Assembly (NCBI GenBank): GCA_020632795.1
Contig: JACKEV010000008.1
Span: 62,001 to 126,000, forward strand
Direction of reading: 5' to 3'
Source: Alphaproteobacteria bacterium
GTDB lineage: Bacteria > Myxococcota_A > UBA796 > CAJQPC01
Length of the DNA stretch: 64,000 nucleotides
Positions 54,201 to 62,001 of this stretch are shown one piece after another. The position numbers were made by a program, and so were the translations under genes. Position 1 is the stretch's first letter, and each line of letters starts with the position of its first letter. The notes under the pieces are model-generated. The model searched no databases, was not told the DNA's origin, and was given only the letters and a program-made list of their open reading frames with translations.

Positions 54201-56532
54201 CGGCGTTGCCGAGGTTGCTGGCGTCGCCGAGGTTGCCGAGGTTGCCGGAGTTGCCGAGGTTGTTGGAGTTGCTGGCGTTGCCGAGGTTGCCGGCGTTGCC
54301 GAGGTTGCCGGCGTTGCCGAGGTTGCCGGAGTCGCGGGAGTTGCCGGCGTTGCCGGCGCTACCGGAGCTGCCACCGACCGCCTGAACTCGGGAACCGTCC
54401 AACGCCTCGCACCCTTCGGCGGCCCTGAAGGCCTGACGCTCCCGAATCCCCGCGAAGCCCCGAAGCCCGTAGGCGCAGTGGGGCTCCAACGAGGGACGTC
54501 TGAGCGAGGCCGCGACTCCTCCAGAGCGGGGCCGATGCCTGGAGGCCGATGCGAAGCCGAGTGAGGAGGGCTCCGTGACGGAGCCCGACGAACGGTCCCA
54601 CGTTGGAGCCCCCGGACCCCGCGGGGGCCGGCCGGAGGGCGCAGGGGCGTTGGTAGGGGAGCCGACGAGGCCCCAAGCATCGAGCGCCCCATAGGATCGG
54701 GTGGGAGTTGGGGAGCCGACGAGGCCCCAAGCATCGAGCGCCCCGTAGGATCGGGTGGGAGTTGGGGAGCCGACGATGTCCCAAGCATCGAGCGCCCCAT
54801 AGGACCGGGAGGGTCCAGGGGCGTTGGTAGGGGAGCCGACGATGTCCCAAGCATCGAACTCCCCAGGCGCCGAGCCCGCAGACGATGCCTCAGCCATCAC
54901 GTCCACCCGCAGCTCCACCGCCACCCCCGCGTCCGGCAACGCCCACGTCGCCGGCAGCGCCTCCCAGCTCCAGTCGTAGAGCCGCTCTCCCCCCATGACG
55001 CCTGTCGCGTCCAGGAGGAGCAGGGTGCCCGAGGTCACCGCGAGGGTGTGGGCCCCGGGGCGGATCGCGAACGCCAACGCGCCCGCCGGGGCCGTCATGG
55101 CGACGCCGTCGAGGGTGAACGCCGTGGAGGCCAGCGCCTCCAGCCGGAGCTGGGGGACCCGCTCCGGGGGCGCCGGGCCGATGGGGATCGTCGCCGACTG
55201 GCCCGGCGAGAGCCGCACCCGCGGCACCCCCGGCCCCGCGGCGTCCCGCGTCGGGATCGGCGGACCGCTGCGGGCGAGGGGCGCCAGCCGGGTGTAGCGG
55301 GTGGTGAGGCTGGCCTGGAGCAGCGCCTCGCGCACCGGGTCCGGGCCCATCGGGGCCATCGCCGCCAGGCGCAACGCCTGCCCCAGCGGCCGGGCGCTCC
55401 GCCGGGTGTCCAGCCACGCCGCCAGGCGCACCGGGTCCGGGCAGTGGGCCCAGGCCGCCGTGATCGCGGCCTCGTCCAGCACGGCGAAGCGATCCAACGC
55501 CGCGCAGGCCGGCACCGGCCCCGGCGCGCGGGCCAGGGCCGCGTCCACCCGGGCGCGGACCTCGGCGGGGTCCTCGCTCAGCGCGATGACCCGGGACAGC
55601 GCCAGCGCCTCCTGCGAGGTCGACAACGGGCCGCTCAGGGCCGCGCGGTACGCCGCGACGGCCGCCGCGCGGCGCCCGCAGAGGTGGTGCTGCTCCGCGA
55701 CCTCGATGGCGTCGAGATCATCGCGAGGCGCACAGCTCCCCCGGAGCGCGGGGCCCGCCGCGCTCGGGCGCAGCGGGTGGGGGCTCAGGCTCCACACCAC
55801 CGGCCCGTCCACCGCCACCGCGAGGGTGTGCTCGCCCGGCGGCACCCACACGTCCACCGCCCGAGGCACCGCCCCCGTCGAGGCCAGCGGGATCGCCGGG
55901 CGCGGCGCACCGTCCAGGGCGACCGCCAGGTCGTAGCGCACCAGCGCCCCGCCCGCCTGGGGCCAGCTCCGCAGCCGCACGAAGCCCGGACCGCGCACCA
56001 CCTGAGGCCCCGCCGGAGAGGCCGCAGGCGGCGCCGGGTCGGTCTCCCGAGGCTGCCGGTGGCTGTCCGCCCGCAGCGGACGCGCCTGCACCGTGTCGTG
56101 CAAGGCCCCCAGCGCGAGCAGCGCCGGGTCGTCCAGAGCCGCGGCGCGCAAGGCCAGCCCCGCGTCCAGGTCCACGCCGCCCCAGGGCACCGGCGGCGGA
56201 GCCTCGCCGCGCCCCGCAGCCTTCATCGCGTCCCGCTCCCACACGGTCCACGCCCGCCCATCCCCCGTGCTGGACCAATTGTATAAAACAACAAATCCAT
56301 TTGTCTTGATGTCAATAGTGCGTGTGGTGAGCGCGGCGGGCACCAGCGCCCCGTCCTCGGTCCCGAAGCCGACGGGCGCGCCGTCCGCGCGCAGGGTCAG
56401 GCCGGCGTCGGGGGGATCGACCACGACCCGCAGGGCCACGCCGCCGGGCACCTCCACCCGTCCGTCCGCGGGCAGAGGCTGCCCCAGGCCGAACCCGGCC
56501 CCCAAGGCGAGACTCCAGGCCCACAGGATCAC
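51295..56532 (-). CDS. Very large exported, probable outer-membrane protein of the polyglutamate-like operon, with internal repeats
   Basis: The 1745-residue protein begins with a signal peptide (MILWAWSLALGAGFGLGQ). The first about 550 residues mix beta sandwiches and TPR-like helices. The middle (about 550-990) is low-complexity: four 18-22-residue repeats around DAWDIVGSPTPTRSYGAL, a long run of GN-x-GN units (NLGNAGNLGNAG...), and four 10-residue repeats of the type NHLTSDYRPP. After more beta and helical parts, the last about 250 residues alternate short amphipathic strands (AGMRLDLAAAGRAGYRAGHG, FLELDARLTPGTVLSTELLL), as expected for a beta-barrel. It may be the outer-membrane exit or anchor of the polymer. 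The GTG start overlaps the previous stop by four bases. Confidence 0.78.
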   Translation of the reverse strand: MILWAWSLALGAGFGLGQPLPADGRVEVPGGVALRVVVDPPDAGLTLRADGAPVGFGTEDGALVPAALTTRTIDIKTNGFVVLYNWSSTGDGRAWTVWERDAMKAAGRGEAPPPVPWGGVDLDAGLALRAAALDDPALLALGALHDTVQARPLRADSHRQPRETDPAPPAASPAGPQVVRGPGFVRLRSWPQAGGALVRYDLAVALDGAPRPAIPLASTGAVPRAVDVWVPPGEHTLAVAVDGPVVWSLSPHPLRPSAAGPALRGSCAPRDDLDAIEVAEQHHLCGRRAAAVAAYRAALSGPLSTSQEALALSRVIALSEDPAEVRARVDAALARAPGPVPACAALDRFAVLDEAAITAAWAHCPDPVRLAAWLDTRRSARPLGQALRLAAMAPMGPDPVREALLQASLTTRYTRLAPLARSGPPIPTRDAAGPGVPRVRLSPGQSATIPIGPAPPERVPQLRLEALASTAFTLDGVAMTAPAGALAFAIRPGAHTLAVTSGTLLLLDATGVMGGERLYDWSWEALPATWALPDAGVAVELRVDVMAEASSAGSAPGEFDAWDIVGSPTNAPGPSRSYGALDAWDIVGSPTPTRSYGALDAWGLVGSPTPTRSYGALDAWGLVGSPTNAPAPSGRPPRGPGAPTWDRSSGSVTEPSSLGFASASRHRPRSGGVAASLRRPSLEPHCAYGLRGFAGIRERQAFRAAEGCEALDGSRVQAVGGSSGSAGNAGNSRDSGNLGNAGNLGNAGNLGNASNSNNLGNSGNLGNLGDASNLGNAGNSGNAGNSGNSGNLGYQPSNTGKPDTPDNPAKPTSLGITPTTLAQTTPILLPGESSAFTANAGIPALANAPNLREAPKPAGAVGLQRGTSERERESGQTEPDAKPSEEGSVTEPDERSHVGAPRSREGAGAGVGETKTSEAGAPPKTTPQDTPPETTTPQPESHQGPDHLTSDYRPPNHLTSDHRPPNHLTSDYRPPNHLTSDHRPPTHPTPPPHAPPCPVRALFNDGSILCAHPDTPLLAPPTATQVTLQGPTPAALSMRTPRTPPAPPLPTATLQDLHDPQRRPQTLAALGLLTAARHHAAALPPEEAARLAPERPTADAALLPDDVAFAPLTPAAVTAATGLDPADFCGSDDPWARVACAAALLEAGRIAEALAQAQQAGPVGAPMVRQLRAHTQPIPLTRPDAGGGLVTVVTRPAPPGPDAPLAVQAREILLDLPWPREETLVVRDAQGALTRVAGPATVRVLCRSEARIGQPCAVTLRVDDARADLRIEDGGVVTVPVEAGPHEVELSPPGPDHALGVRVETGGAALPPQALRFAMEVRADRPTTLQVAGPGVVEVEVLAGAVEAQAGPTRAQGQADDALLIAITEDGPQTLTLRGQGAALVWWRQPRAAEPPAEPLDPPPPPAEVPAVLDPALALAAERSALALQTLAQAPVPGRAPTLVLGLTPLYERLGTSTEWWAASEGSAEALASQGERWLRAEGWARGPLTRPVDRVAGGLELEGGLRLPSGWAGMRLDLAAAGRAGYRAGHGEVMAFMAWDTRVGPDLKLRGSGFGRLGLYTEAPGPVRVDPKAWNALGARYPVQGAFQLSAIATPLRELRLEGGLELHPGLSPVGAGAEIVDLRAPVGAFLELDARLTPGTVLSTELLLNRHFDDGLVRVDEWGPRTRLALDHVLWNPAGTRRVQLWAQVEATPLTFTDAGLRWAGVPATLEGRAGVRVLLTRRRSLSDLPPYREVFRATRGAP
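53581..53700. repeat. Four tandem 30-base repeats, each with a 12-base palindrome
   Basis: TCTGACGTCAGA, a perfect 12-base palindrome, occurs at 53591, 53621, 53651 and 53681, exactly 30 bases apart. The units alternate GGTGA and GGTAA before it, so there is a 60-base higher-order period. On the coding strand each unit encodes ten residues, LTSDYRPPNH or LTSDHRPPNH. There are no unique spacers, so it is not a CRISPR array. Confidence 0.9.
53831..53980 (+). repeat. Inverted element, copy A (inside the outer-membrane gene)
   Basis: The first 62 bases (53831-53892) are a perfect reverse complement of 54551-54612, and 53922-53980 matches the reverse complement of 54450-54508 at 58 of 59 bases. 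The part 53831-53950 is itself bounded by inverted GGGGCTCCAACG/CGTTGGAGCCCC, the mark of a small transposable or palindromic element. It is 120 bases long, which is 40 codons, and keeps the reading frame. Confidence 0.8.
54155..54365. repeat. Short-period coding repeat (GN-rich run)
   Basis: About 210 bases built from TTGCCG-x units in which 9- and 12-base periods repeat imperfectly. On the coding strand they give a run of about 70 residues made of G, N, L, A, S and D (GNLGNAGNLGNASN...). The run lies between the two inverted elements. Confidence 0.85.
54450..54612 (-). repeat. Inverted element, copy B (inside the outer-membrane gene)
   Basis: This is the reverse-oriented partner of copy A: 62 perfect bases at its outer end and 58 of 59 at its inner end. 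Its own termini GGGGCTCCAACG (54480-54491) and CGTTGGAGCCCC (54601-54612) form the same terminal inverted repeat. The middle differs from copy A by 13 extra bases. Confidence 0.8.
54661..54860. repeat. Four in-frame direct repeats of 54-66 bases
   Basis: GCCGACGAGGCCCCAAGCAT and the following GAGCGCCCC-TAGGA recur from 54661, 54715, 54769 and 54835, that is with periods of 54, 54 and 66 bases. The first two units read GAGG and the last two GATGT after GCCGAC. They encode 18- and 22-residue units around DAW[DG][IL]VGSPT and SYGAL. Near-identity of the DNA suggests recent duplication. Confidence 0.9.
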
Positions 56533-57338
56533 GGGGCCTCGCAGGGCGCGCGGGCGGCGACGGCGAGCAGGGCGTCGCGCAGGGCGGCCTGGCGGTCGGC
56601 GTCGTCGCGCAGGACTTGGCGCTGGGGCAGGCTCAGCTCCAGGTGCAGCAGTCGGGCGCGGTCCTTCAACAGCTGGCCCTGGACGTTGGTCTGCGCGGCC
56701 AGGGCGGGGACCTGCTCACCGCTGCGGACCTCGGCGTGCAGGGCCGCGCCCACCCGCACGCGGGCGCAGGCCAGGGCGGCCTCGGTCCACCGGGTCGCCC
56801 CCCCGGAGAGCACCGCGTCGGCGTCGCTGGTGGCCTCCGCAAAGCCGTGGAGCTGCACGAACAGAGGGTCGGCCAGCCCGGCGGCGAGGCCCTGGGTGAC
56901 CGCCTGCATCGGGGAGGCGGGGTCGTGGGCGGCGTCCCGGGCAGTGCGGCGGTGGGTGGTGGCGATGCTCAAAGCCCGCACCCCGCCGCCCATGAACAGC
57001 GCCGTGGCGATGTCCCCGGTGTGCAGATCGGCGCGGGGGTGGGGGGTCTGGAGCACCAATTCGGCGTCCAGAGGGCCCAGGCGCAGGCCCAGGGCGCCGT
57101 AGCCTCGGGGCGAGCCCTGCACCTCTGCGATCCAGGCGACGTCCCCGTCCCGCAGCCACAGCATGCCGAGGGCGTTCGCGCGCTCCCCCGCGTCGTCGTC
57201 GGGCACGGCCCCGCGCGGGGCCGCCCGGGCCAGCACCTCGACCAGCTCGACCAGGGCCGCGCGCCAGTCGTCGGAGACGGGGGGCGGGGGCGCGTCGGTC
57301 CACAGCGGGGTCAGGGCCAGGGCGAGCAGCAGGATCAT
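56529..57338 (-). CDS. Exported protein of unknown family in the polyglutamate-like operon
   Basis: The 269-residue protein starts with a signal peptide (MILLLALALTPLWTDA). The mature part holds several conspicuous His-containing segments: LQTPHPRADLHTGDIATALF (about 95-114), IATTHRRTARDAAHD (about 125-139) and FVQLHGFAEATSD (about 155-167). These could form a metal site, as in a hydrolase or peptidase acting on the polymer; polymer operons often include a release enzyme. I do not recognise a known family, so this is only a suggestion. The ATG overlaps the previous stop by four bases, as does its own stop with the following GTG. Confidence 0.72.
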   Translation of the reverse strand: MILLLALALTPLWTDAPPPPVSDDWRAALVELVEVLARAAPRGAVPDDDAGERANALGMLWLRDGDVAWIAEVQGSPRGYGALGLRLGPLDAELVLQTPHPRADLHTGDIATALFMGGGVRALSIATTHRRTARDAAHDPASPMQAVTQGLAAGLADPLFVQLHGFAEATSDADAVLSGGATRWTEAALACARVRVGAALHAEVRSGEQVPALAAQTNVQGQLLKDRARLLHLELSLPQRQVLRDDADRQAALRDALLAVAARAPCEAP

Positions 57339-59695
57339 CGTGGGCCTCCCAGGGCGCGGTGGGTGTCCACAGGATCGCTCGGGGTGGCCCAGGTGGCGGT
57401 CGCCCGCAGCCAAACCGGGGCGTCGCGGTCCTCCAGCCAGAAGCGCAGGGTGGCCCCGGCGGCGGGCAGGTCGGTCTCCAAGGTGAGGTGCTCGGTGGCC
57501 AGGGGGCTCAAGGGCGCGGCGGCCCAGGAGAGCGGCCACGCCGCGCCGGCCTCGGCGGTGAGCGGGTGGCGGGCGGCGCGCCGGGTGCGGCCCTCGTACA
57601 GGCCCGGCGGGGGCTCCCCGAGGTCGTCGAGGGTCCAGATCAGCGCCCCGCCGTCGGCCCCGTAGAGGTGCAGCGAGAGCCCCGCGGGGCCCGCCGGCAC
57701 GGCGAGGCTGTAGCGCTGCCCCGGCTCCAGGCGCACCACGCGGAGGAGCTGCCAGGGCTCGGGCCCCGCCGCGCGGGCCAGGAACAGGCCCGGGGCGTCC
57801 ACCGAGACCTCGGCGGGGCCCGGGGTCAGGCCGTCCACCCGCAGGGCGCCCCCCGCCGACAGCAGGGGCTGGGGGTGCGCGGCGCCGTCGACCCGCAGGA
57901 CCGCGGTCGCGCCCACCTGCGCGGCGGCGACCCGGTGGTCCACCTCCAGCCGGCCGGAGGGCGGGATCTCGACGGTCCGGGGGGTGGCGTGGAGGCGGGT
58001 CCGCCCGCCGTCGGGGTCCGGCCGGGCGATGAGTTCGAAGGGCTCCCACAGGGGCAGGCTGGTCTGCGGGCCGAGGTCCCGGGCGGGGCCGGGGGCCTCC
58101 AGGCGGACCTGGGCGTCGACCCGGGGGGCCCGGCCGGCGTCGATGAGGGCGTCGAGGTCCTCGGGGTAGCGGGCGCGCCAGGGGTTGCGCACCAGAGGCA
58201 CCCAGCGCCCGCCCGCGCGGTCGTCGTAGCCGGCCCAGGTCACCCGGGGGGCGTCGGGGTCCGAGGCTTCGCTGAAGCCGACGTCGACGGGCACATCGGC
58301 GAGCACCTCGACGACGGTCGCGCCGGGTGGGGGCTTCAGCGTGCGGGTCTGCGGCTCGGCGACGGCGGCGGTCGCGGGGTCGTCCACCTGAGTGTAGCGC
58401 TCGAAGGCCGAGGGCAGGGCCTCCAGGGGCACGACGTGGGTGGCCAGCACCGCGCCGTCGGCGCCGCGCACGCGCAGGGTGACCGTGGCGCGGGCGGGCG
58501 CGGAGGGCAGGGGGGGCAGGCGCACGAACAGGCGCAGCCGGGCCCACCACCCCGGGGTGAGGGGGAAGCGCAGCGGCGGGCCCTCGGGGGTGGCCCGGAA
58601 CAGCTCCAGGTTGCGCAGGTCGGGGGCGACGCGCTGGTGGCCCAGGGGGTCGATGGCCTCGCGGGGCGGGTCCCCCCAGGCGCGGTCGAGGGCGCCCTCC
58701 AGGGTGCGGGCGCGGAAGACATACGGGGCGTCGGCCTCCAGGGTGAGCTGCACGGAGGTCACGCCGGGGCCGATCGAGAGCGGGCCCACCGCGGCGACCG
58801 CGCCCATCCCCTGGACCTGCTCCCGGCCGTCGGCTGTGCGCACCCGCAGGGTGGTGGGGACCGCACCGGCGGGGTGCCCGTCGACGGTCCACCACCGGCC
58901 CTGGAAGGTGGTGGGGCCCTCCAGGTTGAAGGCGAGGGCGCCGTGGGGGGGCACGGGCACGCCAGCGGCCGGGGCGTCCCACCAGCTCCCCTTCTCGAAG
59001 GTGGTGAACAGGCGCGCGGTGGGCACGAGGCCCTCGCCGTCGGGCAGGGCGCCAAGGCGCTCCCAGCGGCGGGCGGCCAGGGGCTCCTGCCAGCGCTCGG
59101 GCAGGCCCGCCCAGCCGAACGGGGTGAGGCGCCCGGCCCGCCCCTCCCGCTCCTCGGCGGCCTGCCCCCGCACCAGGCGGATGCGGCTTGCGGCGGACCG
59201 TGGGCTCTCCCGGAACGCGATGAGCAGGACGCGGTGGCCGGGCGGGGTGTGGGCGCTGGCCACGGTCATGTCGCCGCCCCCGGGCAGCAGCGCGCCGATG
59301 GGCAGGAGGGTGAGCCGGTCGTCGGAGAGGTCGCCGTCCCCCTCGGCGAGCCGGGCGGGGGGCCGCAGCGCGCCCAGGGCGGTGGGGAGCAGGCTGCCCC
59401 GGGCGCGCACCCGGACGGGCCAGCGGGCCACCTCGACCCCGGCGCGGTCCCGCAGGGTGACCTCCAGGCTGTAGACCGCGGTCGCCCGCACGTCCCGGGC
59501 CCAGCGCGGCGGGCCGGCGAGCCAGGACACCAGCTTCACCGCGCTGGCCCCGGCCTCCAGGTCGAAGCGCACGGGCTGGTCCAGGGGGTAGGCCAGGATG
59601 CGCTCGGCGGCGGCGTCCTGCCCCCCACGGGCCAGGGCGAGCAGGCCGAGCACGAGCAGCAGCCAGCCGAGCAGCAGTCCGGGCAGGCTCCTCAC
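57335..59695 (-). CDS. Large exported beta-rich protein of unknown family in the polyglutamate-like operon
   Basis: The 786-residue protein has an N-terminal hydrophobic signal or anchor (LPGLLLGWLLLVLGLLALA) and no other membrane segment. The rest is built of beta-sandwich-like stretches (VRFDLEAGASAVKLVSWLAG, TLRVRTADGREQVQG, SVQLTLEADAPYVFRARTLE) with Trp and Pro, typical of periplasmic or surface binding proteins. No catalytic motif is evident. It lies between the PgsC-like gene and the His-rich exported protein, overlapping both by four bases, so a role in carrying or exporting the polymer across the periplasm is plausible but not shown. Confidence 0.7.
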   Translation of the reverse strand: MRSLPGLLLGWLLLVLGLLALARGGQDAAAERILAYPLDQPVRFDLEAGASAVKLVSWLAGPPRWARDVRATAVYSLEVTLRDRAGVEVARWPVRVRARGSLLPTALGALRPPARLAEGDGDLSDDRLTLLPIGALLPGGGDMTVASAHTPPGHRVLLIAFRESPRSAASRIRLVRGQAAEEREGRAGRLTPFGWAGLPERWQEPLAARRWERLGALPDGEGLVPTARLFTTFEKGSWWDAPAAGVPVPPHGALAFNLEGPTTFQGRWWTVDGHPAGAVPTTLRVRTADGREQVQGMGAVAAVGPLSIGPGVTSVQLTLEADAPYVFRARTLEGALDRAWGDPPREAIDPLGHQRVAPDLRNLELFRATPEGPPLRFPLTPGWWARLRLFVRLPPLPSAPARATVTLRVRGADGAVLATHVVPLEALPSAFERYTQVDDPATAAVAEPQTRTLKPPPGATVVEVLADVPVDVGFSEASDPDAPRVTWAGYDDRAGGRWVPLVRNPWRARYPEDLDALIDAGRAPRVDAQVRLEAPGPARDLGPQTSLPLWEPFELIARPDPDGGRTRLHATPRTVEIPPSGRLEVDHRVAAAQVGATAVLRVDGAAHPQPLLSAGGALRVDGLTPGPAEVSVDAPGLFLARAAGPEPWQLLRVVRLEPGQRYSLAVPAGPAGLSLHLYGADGGALIWTLDDLGEPPPGLYEGRTRRAARHPLTAEAGAAWPLSWAAAPLSPLATEHLTLETDLPAAGATLRFWLEDRDAPVWLRATATWATPSDPVDTHRALGGPR

Positions 59696-62001
59696 CAGGC
59701 CTCCCCGCGCCCGGCGGCGACCGCGCGGCGCCAGGCCGAGCTGGCGAACAGGGTGACGTGGGCCTCCACGCCTGTGGCGGCCTCGGCGGCGGCGCGGGCG
59801 GGGTCGCCGGGGTCCTGGAAGGAGAGGCGGCGGGCGTCGCCGTCGTACCAGGCGGTGGAGACGCCGCGTGCGGCGAGCCGGGCCTCGAGGTCCTCGGCGA
59901 AGGCGGGGCGGGGCTGGCCGGGCAGGGCGGGGCGGCCCAGGGAGAGCACCGCCTCGGCGCCCGGGTCGAGCACGTCCCGGTAGCCCCGCACGCTCAGCAC
60001 CCGGGCCTGCGGGCCCAGCGCCTCCAGGATGGCGAGCAGCGCGGCGTGGGCAGGGGAGGCGACGGGCCCTTCTGGCGGGGAGCCGACCCCGGTGGGGTGC
60101 GGGGAGGGCGCGGCCAGCACCAGGGCGCTGGCGTCGAGGGCCTCGAACAGGACCCCGGCGAGGGCGGCGGTGTCGGGCTCGTTGAGCACGTCGGGGGCGT
60201 GGACCACCAGGCCGCTGCCGCCCGGGGCGAGCAGGGCGCGCCAGCCGGCCCCATGAAGGGCGCGGAGCCCGGAGTCCTGGTCGGGTGCGGCCTGCTCGCC
60301 CGGCGCGCCGGTCCTCAGCGTCCGCCACGCCCAGGGCCGCAGGGTGAGGTCCCACAGCGCGGCGACCTCCTCGGCGGGCACGGTCGGCTTCCGCCAGCCC
60401 GCCTGGGCGGGGTCCTCGGCGAAGCTCGGCCCCACGAAGCCGTGGACATCGGACACAGCGACGGCGTCGTCGCCAGGACGGGCCCGCAGCCGGTCCGCCA
60501 GGGAGAGCTTCAGCGTGGGCGTGGCCCCCCCAGCGACCACGGGCATGCGGGGGGCCAGCGCCCCCAGGCGCCGCAGGTCCAGGGGCTCGGGCAGCGCCCC
60601 GGAGGCCGCCAGGGTGGTGGTCCGCCCGGCCTCCACCACGAGGAGGTCCATGCGGCGGGCCAGCGCCTGCCGGCCGGCGTCGCAGCCGTCCCCGGCCGGG
60701 CCGCAGAGGTGCACCGCGCGGGCGTCCAGGGCCTCGGCCACCGCCAGGGCCGCGCCGCTCAGGCCCACCGGGCCCACCCGGGCGCTCACCGCGAGGGGGG
60801 CGCCGTCCGCCCGGAGCTGCAGGGCCCCGAAGCCATCGCCGCCGACGTAGAGGCCCGGCGCGTCGAACGCCGGGGTGGGGCCCTGGCCACGCCAGGCGCC
60901 CTCCAGCAGGGCGTTCGGGGCGCTGGGGGCGCCGGGGGCCGCCGGCATCGCCGCCGCCACCGCGTAGCCCAGCGCCGTGCCCGCCGCGAAGCCCCCCAGG
61001 CTGGTCACCGTCGTGGGGATGAGCACCCGCAGGGCGTCGCCGTGCTTCACGATGCGCAGGGCGACCAGGGTGGGCAGCAGGTAGCCGAAGCCGAACAGCT
61101 CGGTGGGCCGCAGGCCGGGCCAGGCCGCCGGGCCGACCCAGGCCAGGGCCATCTTCAGCAGGTAGGCCAGGGTGAAGGCCAGCACCAGGGGGCGCCCGCC
61201 GGTCATCTCCCAGCCCCGCAGGACGGGGAGCCGCAGCGCGGCCCGGTAGACCGCGGCGATGACCACCGCCTCGCCCAGGGTCGCCGCCAGCTTGCCCGGC
61301 TCCAGCCAGCACAGGGTCAACAGCCCCGGCACCACGATGCCGCCGAAGTCCCAGCCCCACCGCAGGTTCACCGCCGAGGCCACATACGCCCCCACCAGCA
61401 GCAGGATGTAGGCCCGGGGGCTGCCCACGAAGTTCAGGGCGAGGTCCTCATAGGTCAGCTCGAAGTTGGACAGGGAGAGGTTGGTGTGCCGCAGCAGCCC
61501 GAACTCCAGGATCCCCCAGGTGATCAGCAGGGGGATGCCCAGCCGGGGCGCCCCGGCGGCCAGCCCGCTGCGCCACAGGGCGTTGGCGATCAGCGGCACG
61601 AGCACCAGCCCCATCGAGTGCAGCTCCTCCGAGACCCCCAGGGAGAGCCCCTCCAACAGCGCCGCGAAGCCGCCGCCCTCCAGGGCCACCCGCACCCCCA
61701 CCGAGACCAGCAGGATCTGGAAGAACCGGTCCCGCCCGAACAGGGGCGCCCAGGGCCACCACGCCGGGGTGCGCTCCGAGAGCCCCTCCACGATGGCCCA
61801 GGTCAGCACCGCCTCCCCGACGACCACCGCGCCGGTCAGCGGCTGGATGACCAGGATCGAGGCCAGGTAGCCCGGGATGACCAGCCCGGAGAAGCCCCAC
61901 CCCAGGGTCTCCTGCAGGACCCACACCACGAGCAGCCCGACCAGGACCGAGGTCAGGATGGAGCTGTCCAGGGAGCTGGCGGGGAACAGCTCGAGGATCA
62001 A
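59692..62001 (-). CDS. pgsC: PgsC/CapC-like membrane protein with two PgsC-type units and a C-terminal extension
   Basis: The 769-residue protein has a membrane part of about 350 residues and a soluble part of about 400. The first PgsC-type unit includes LQETLGWGFSGLVIPGYLAS (about 28-47), PLFGRDRFFQILLVSVG and LVLVPLIANALWRSGL; the second has GWDFGGIVVPGLLTLCWLEP (near 220). These match the PgsC marks G-L-V-x-P-G-Y-L and V-P-x-L-I-A-N. PgsC works with PgsB in poly-gamma-glutamate synthesis; Bacillus PgsC has about 150 residues and a single unit. The soluble part (VLSVRGYRDVLD, VHLCGPAGDGCD, VAVSDVHGFVGPSF) has alpha/beta character and is unrecognised. A TTG start overlapping the previous stop (TTGA) is inferred. 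Confidence 0.83.
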   Translation of the reverse strand: MILELFPASSLDSSILTSVLVGLLVVWVLQETLGWGFSGLVIPGYLASILVIQPLTGAVVVGEAVLTWAIVEGLSERTPAWWPWAPLFGRDRFFQILLVSVGVRVALEGGGFAALLEGLSLGVSEELHSMGLVLVPLIANALWRSGLAAGAPRLGIPLLITWGILEFGLLRHTNLSLSNFELTYEDLALNFVGSPRAYILLLVGAYVASAVNLRWGWDFGGIVVPGLLTLCWLEPGKLAATLGEAVVIAAVYRAALRLPVLRGWEMTGGRPLVLAFTLAYLLKMALAWVGPAAWPGLRPTELFGFGYLLPTLVALRIVKHGDALRVLIPTTVTSLGGFAAGTALGYAVAAAMPAAPGAPSAPNALLEGAWRGQGPTPAFDAPGLYVGGDGFGALQLRADGAPLAVSARVGPVGLSGAALAVAEALDARAVHLCGPAGDGCDAGRQALARRMDLLVVEAGRTTTLAASGALPEPLDLRRLGALAPRMPVVAGGATPTLKLSLADRLRARPGDDAVAVSDVHGFVGPSFAEDPAQAGWRKPTVPAEEVAALWDLTLRPWAWRTLRTGAPGEQAAPDQDSGLRALHGAGWRALLAPGGSGLVVHAPDVLNEPDTAALAGVLFEALDASALVLAAPSPHPTGVGSPPEGPVASPAHAALLAILEALGPQARVLSVRGYRDVLDPGAEAVLSLGRPALPGQPRPAFAEDLEARLAARGVSTAWYDGDARRLSFQDPGDPARAAAEAATGVEAHVTLFASSAWRRAVAAGRGEAW

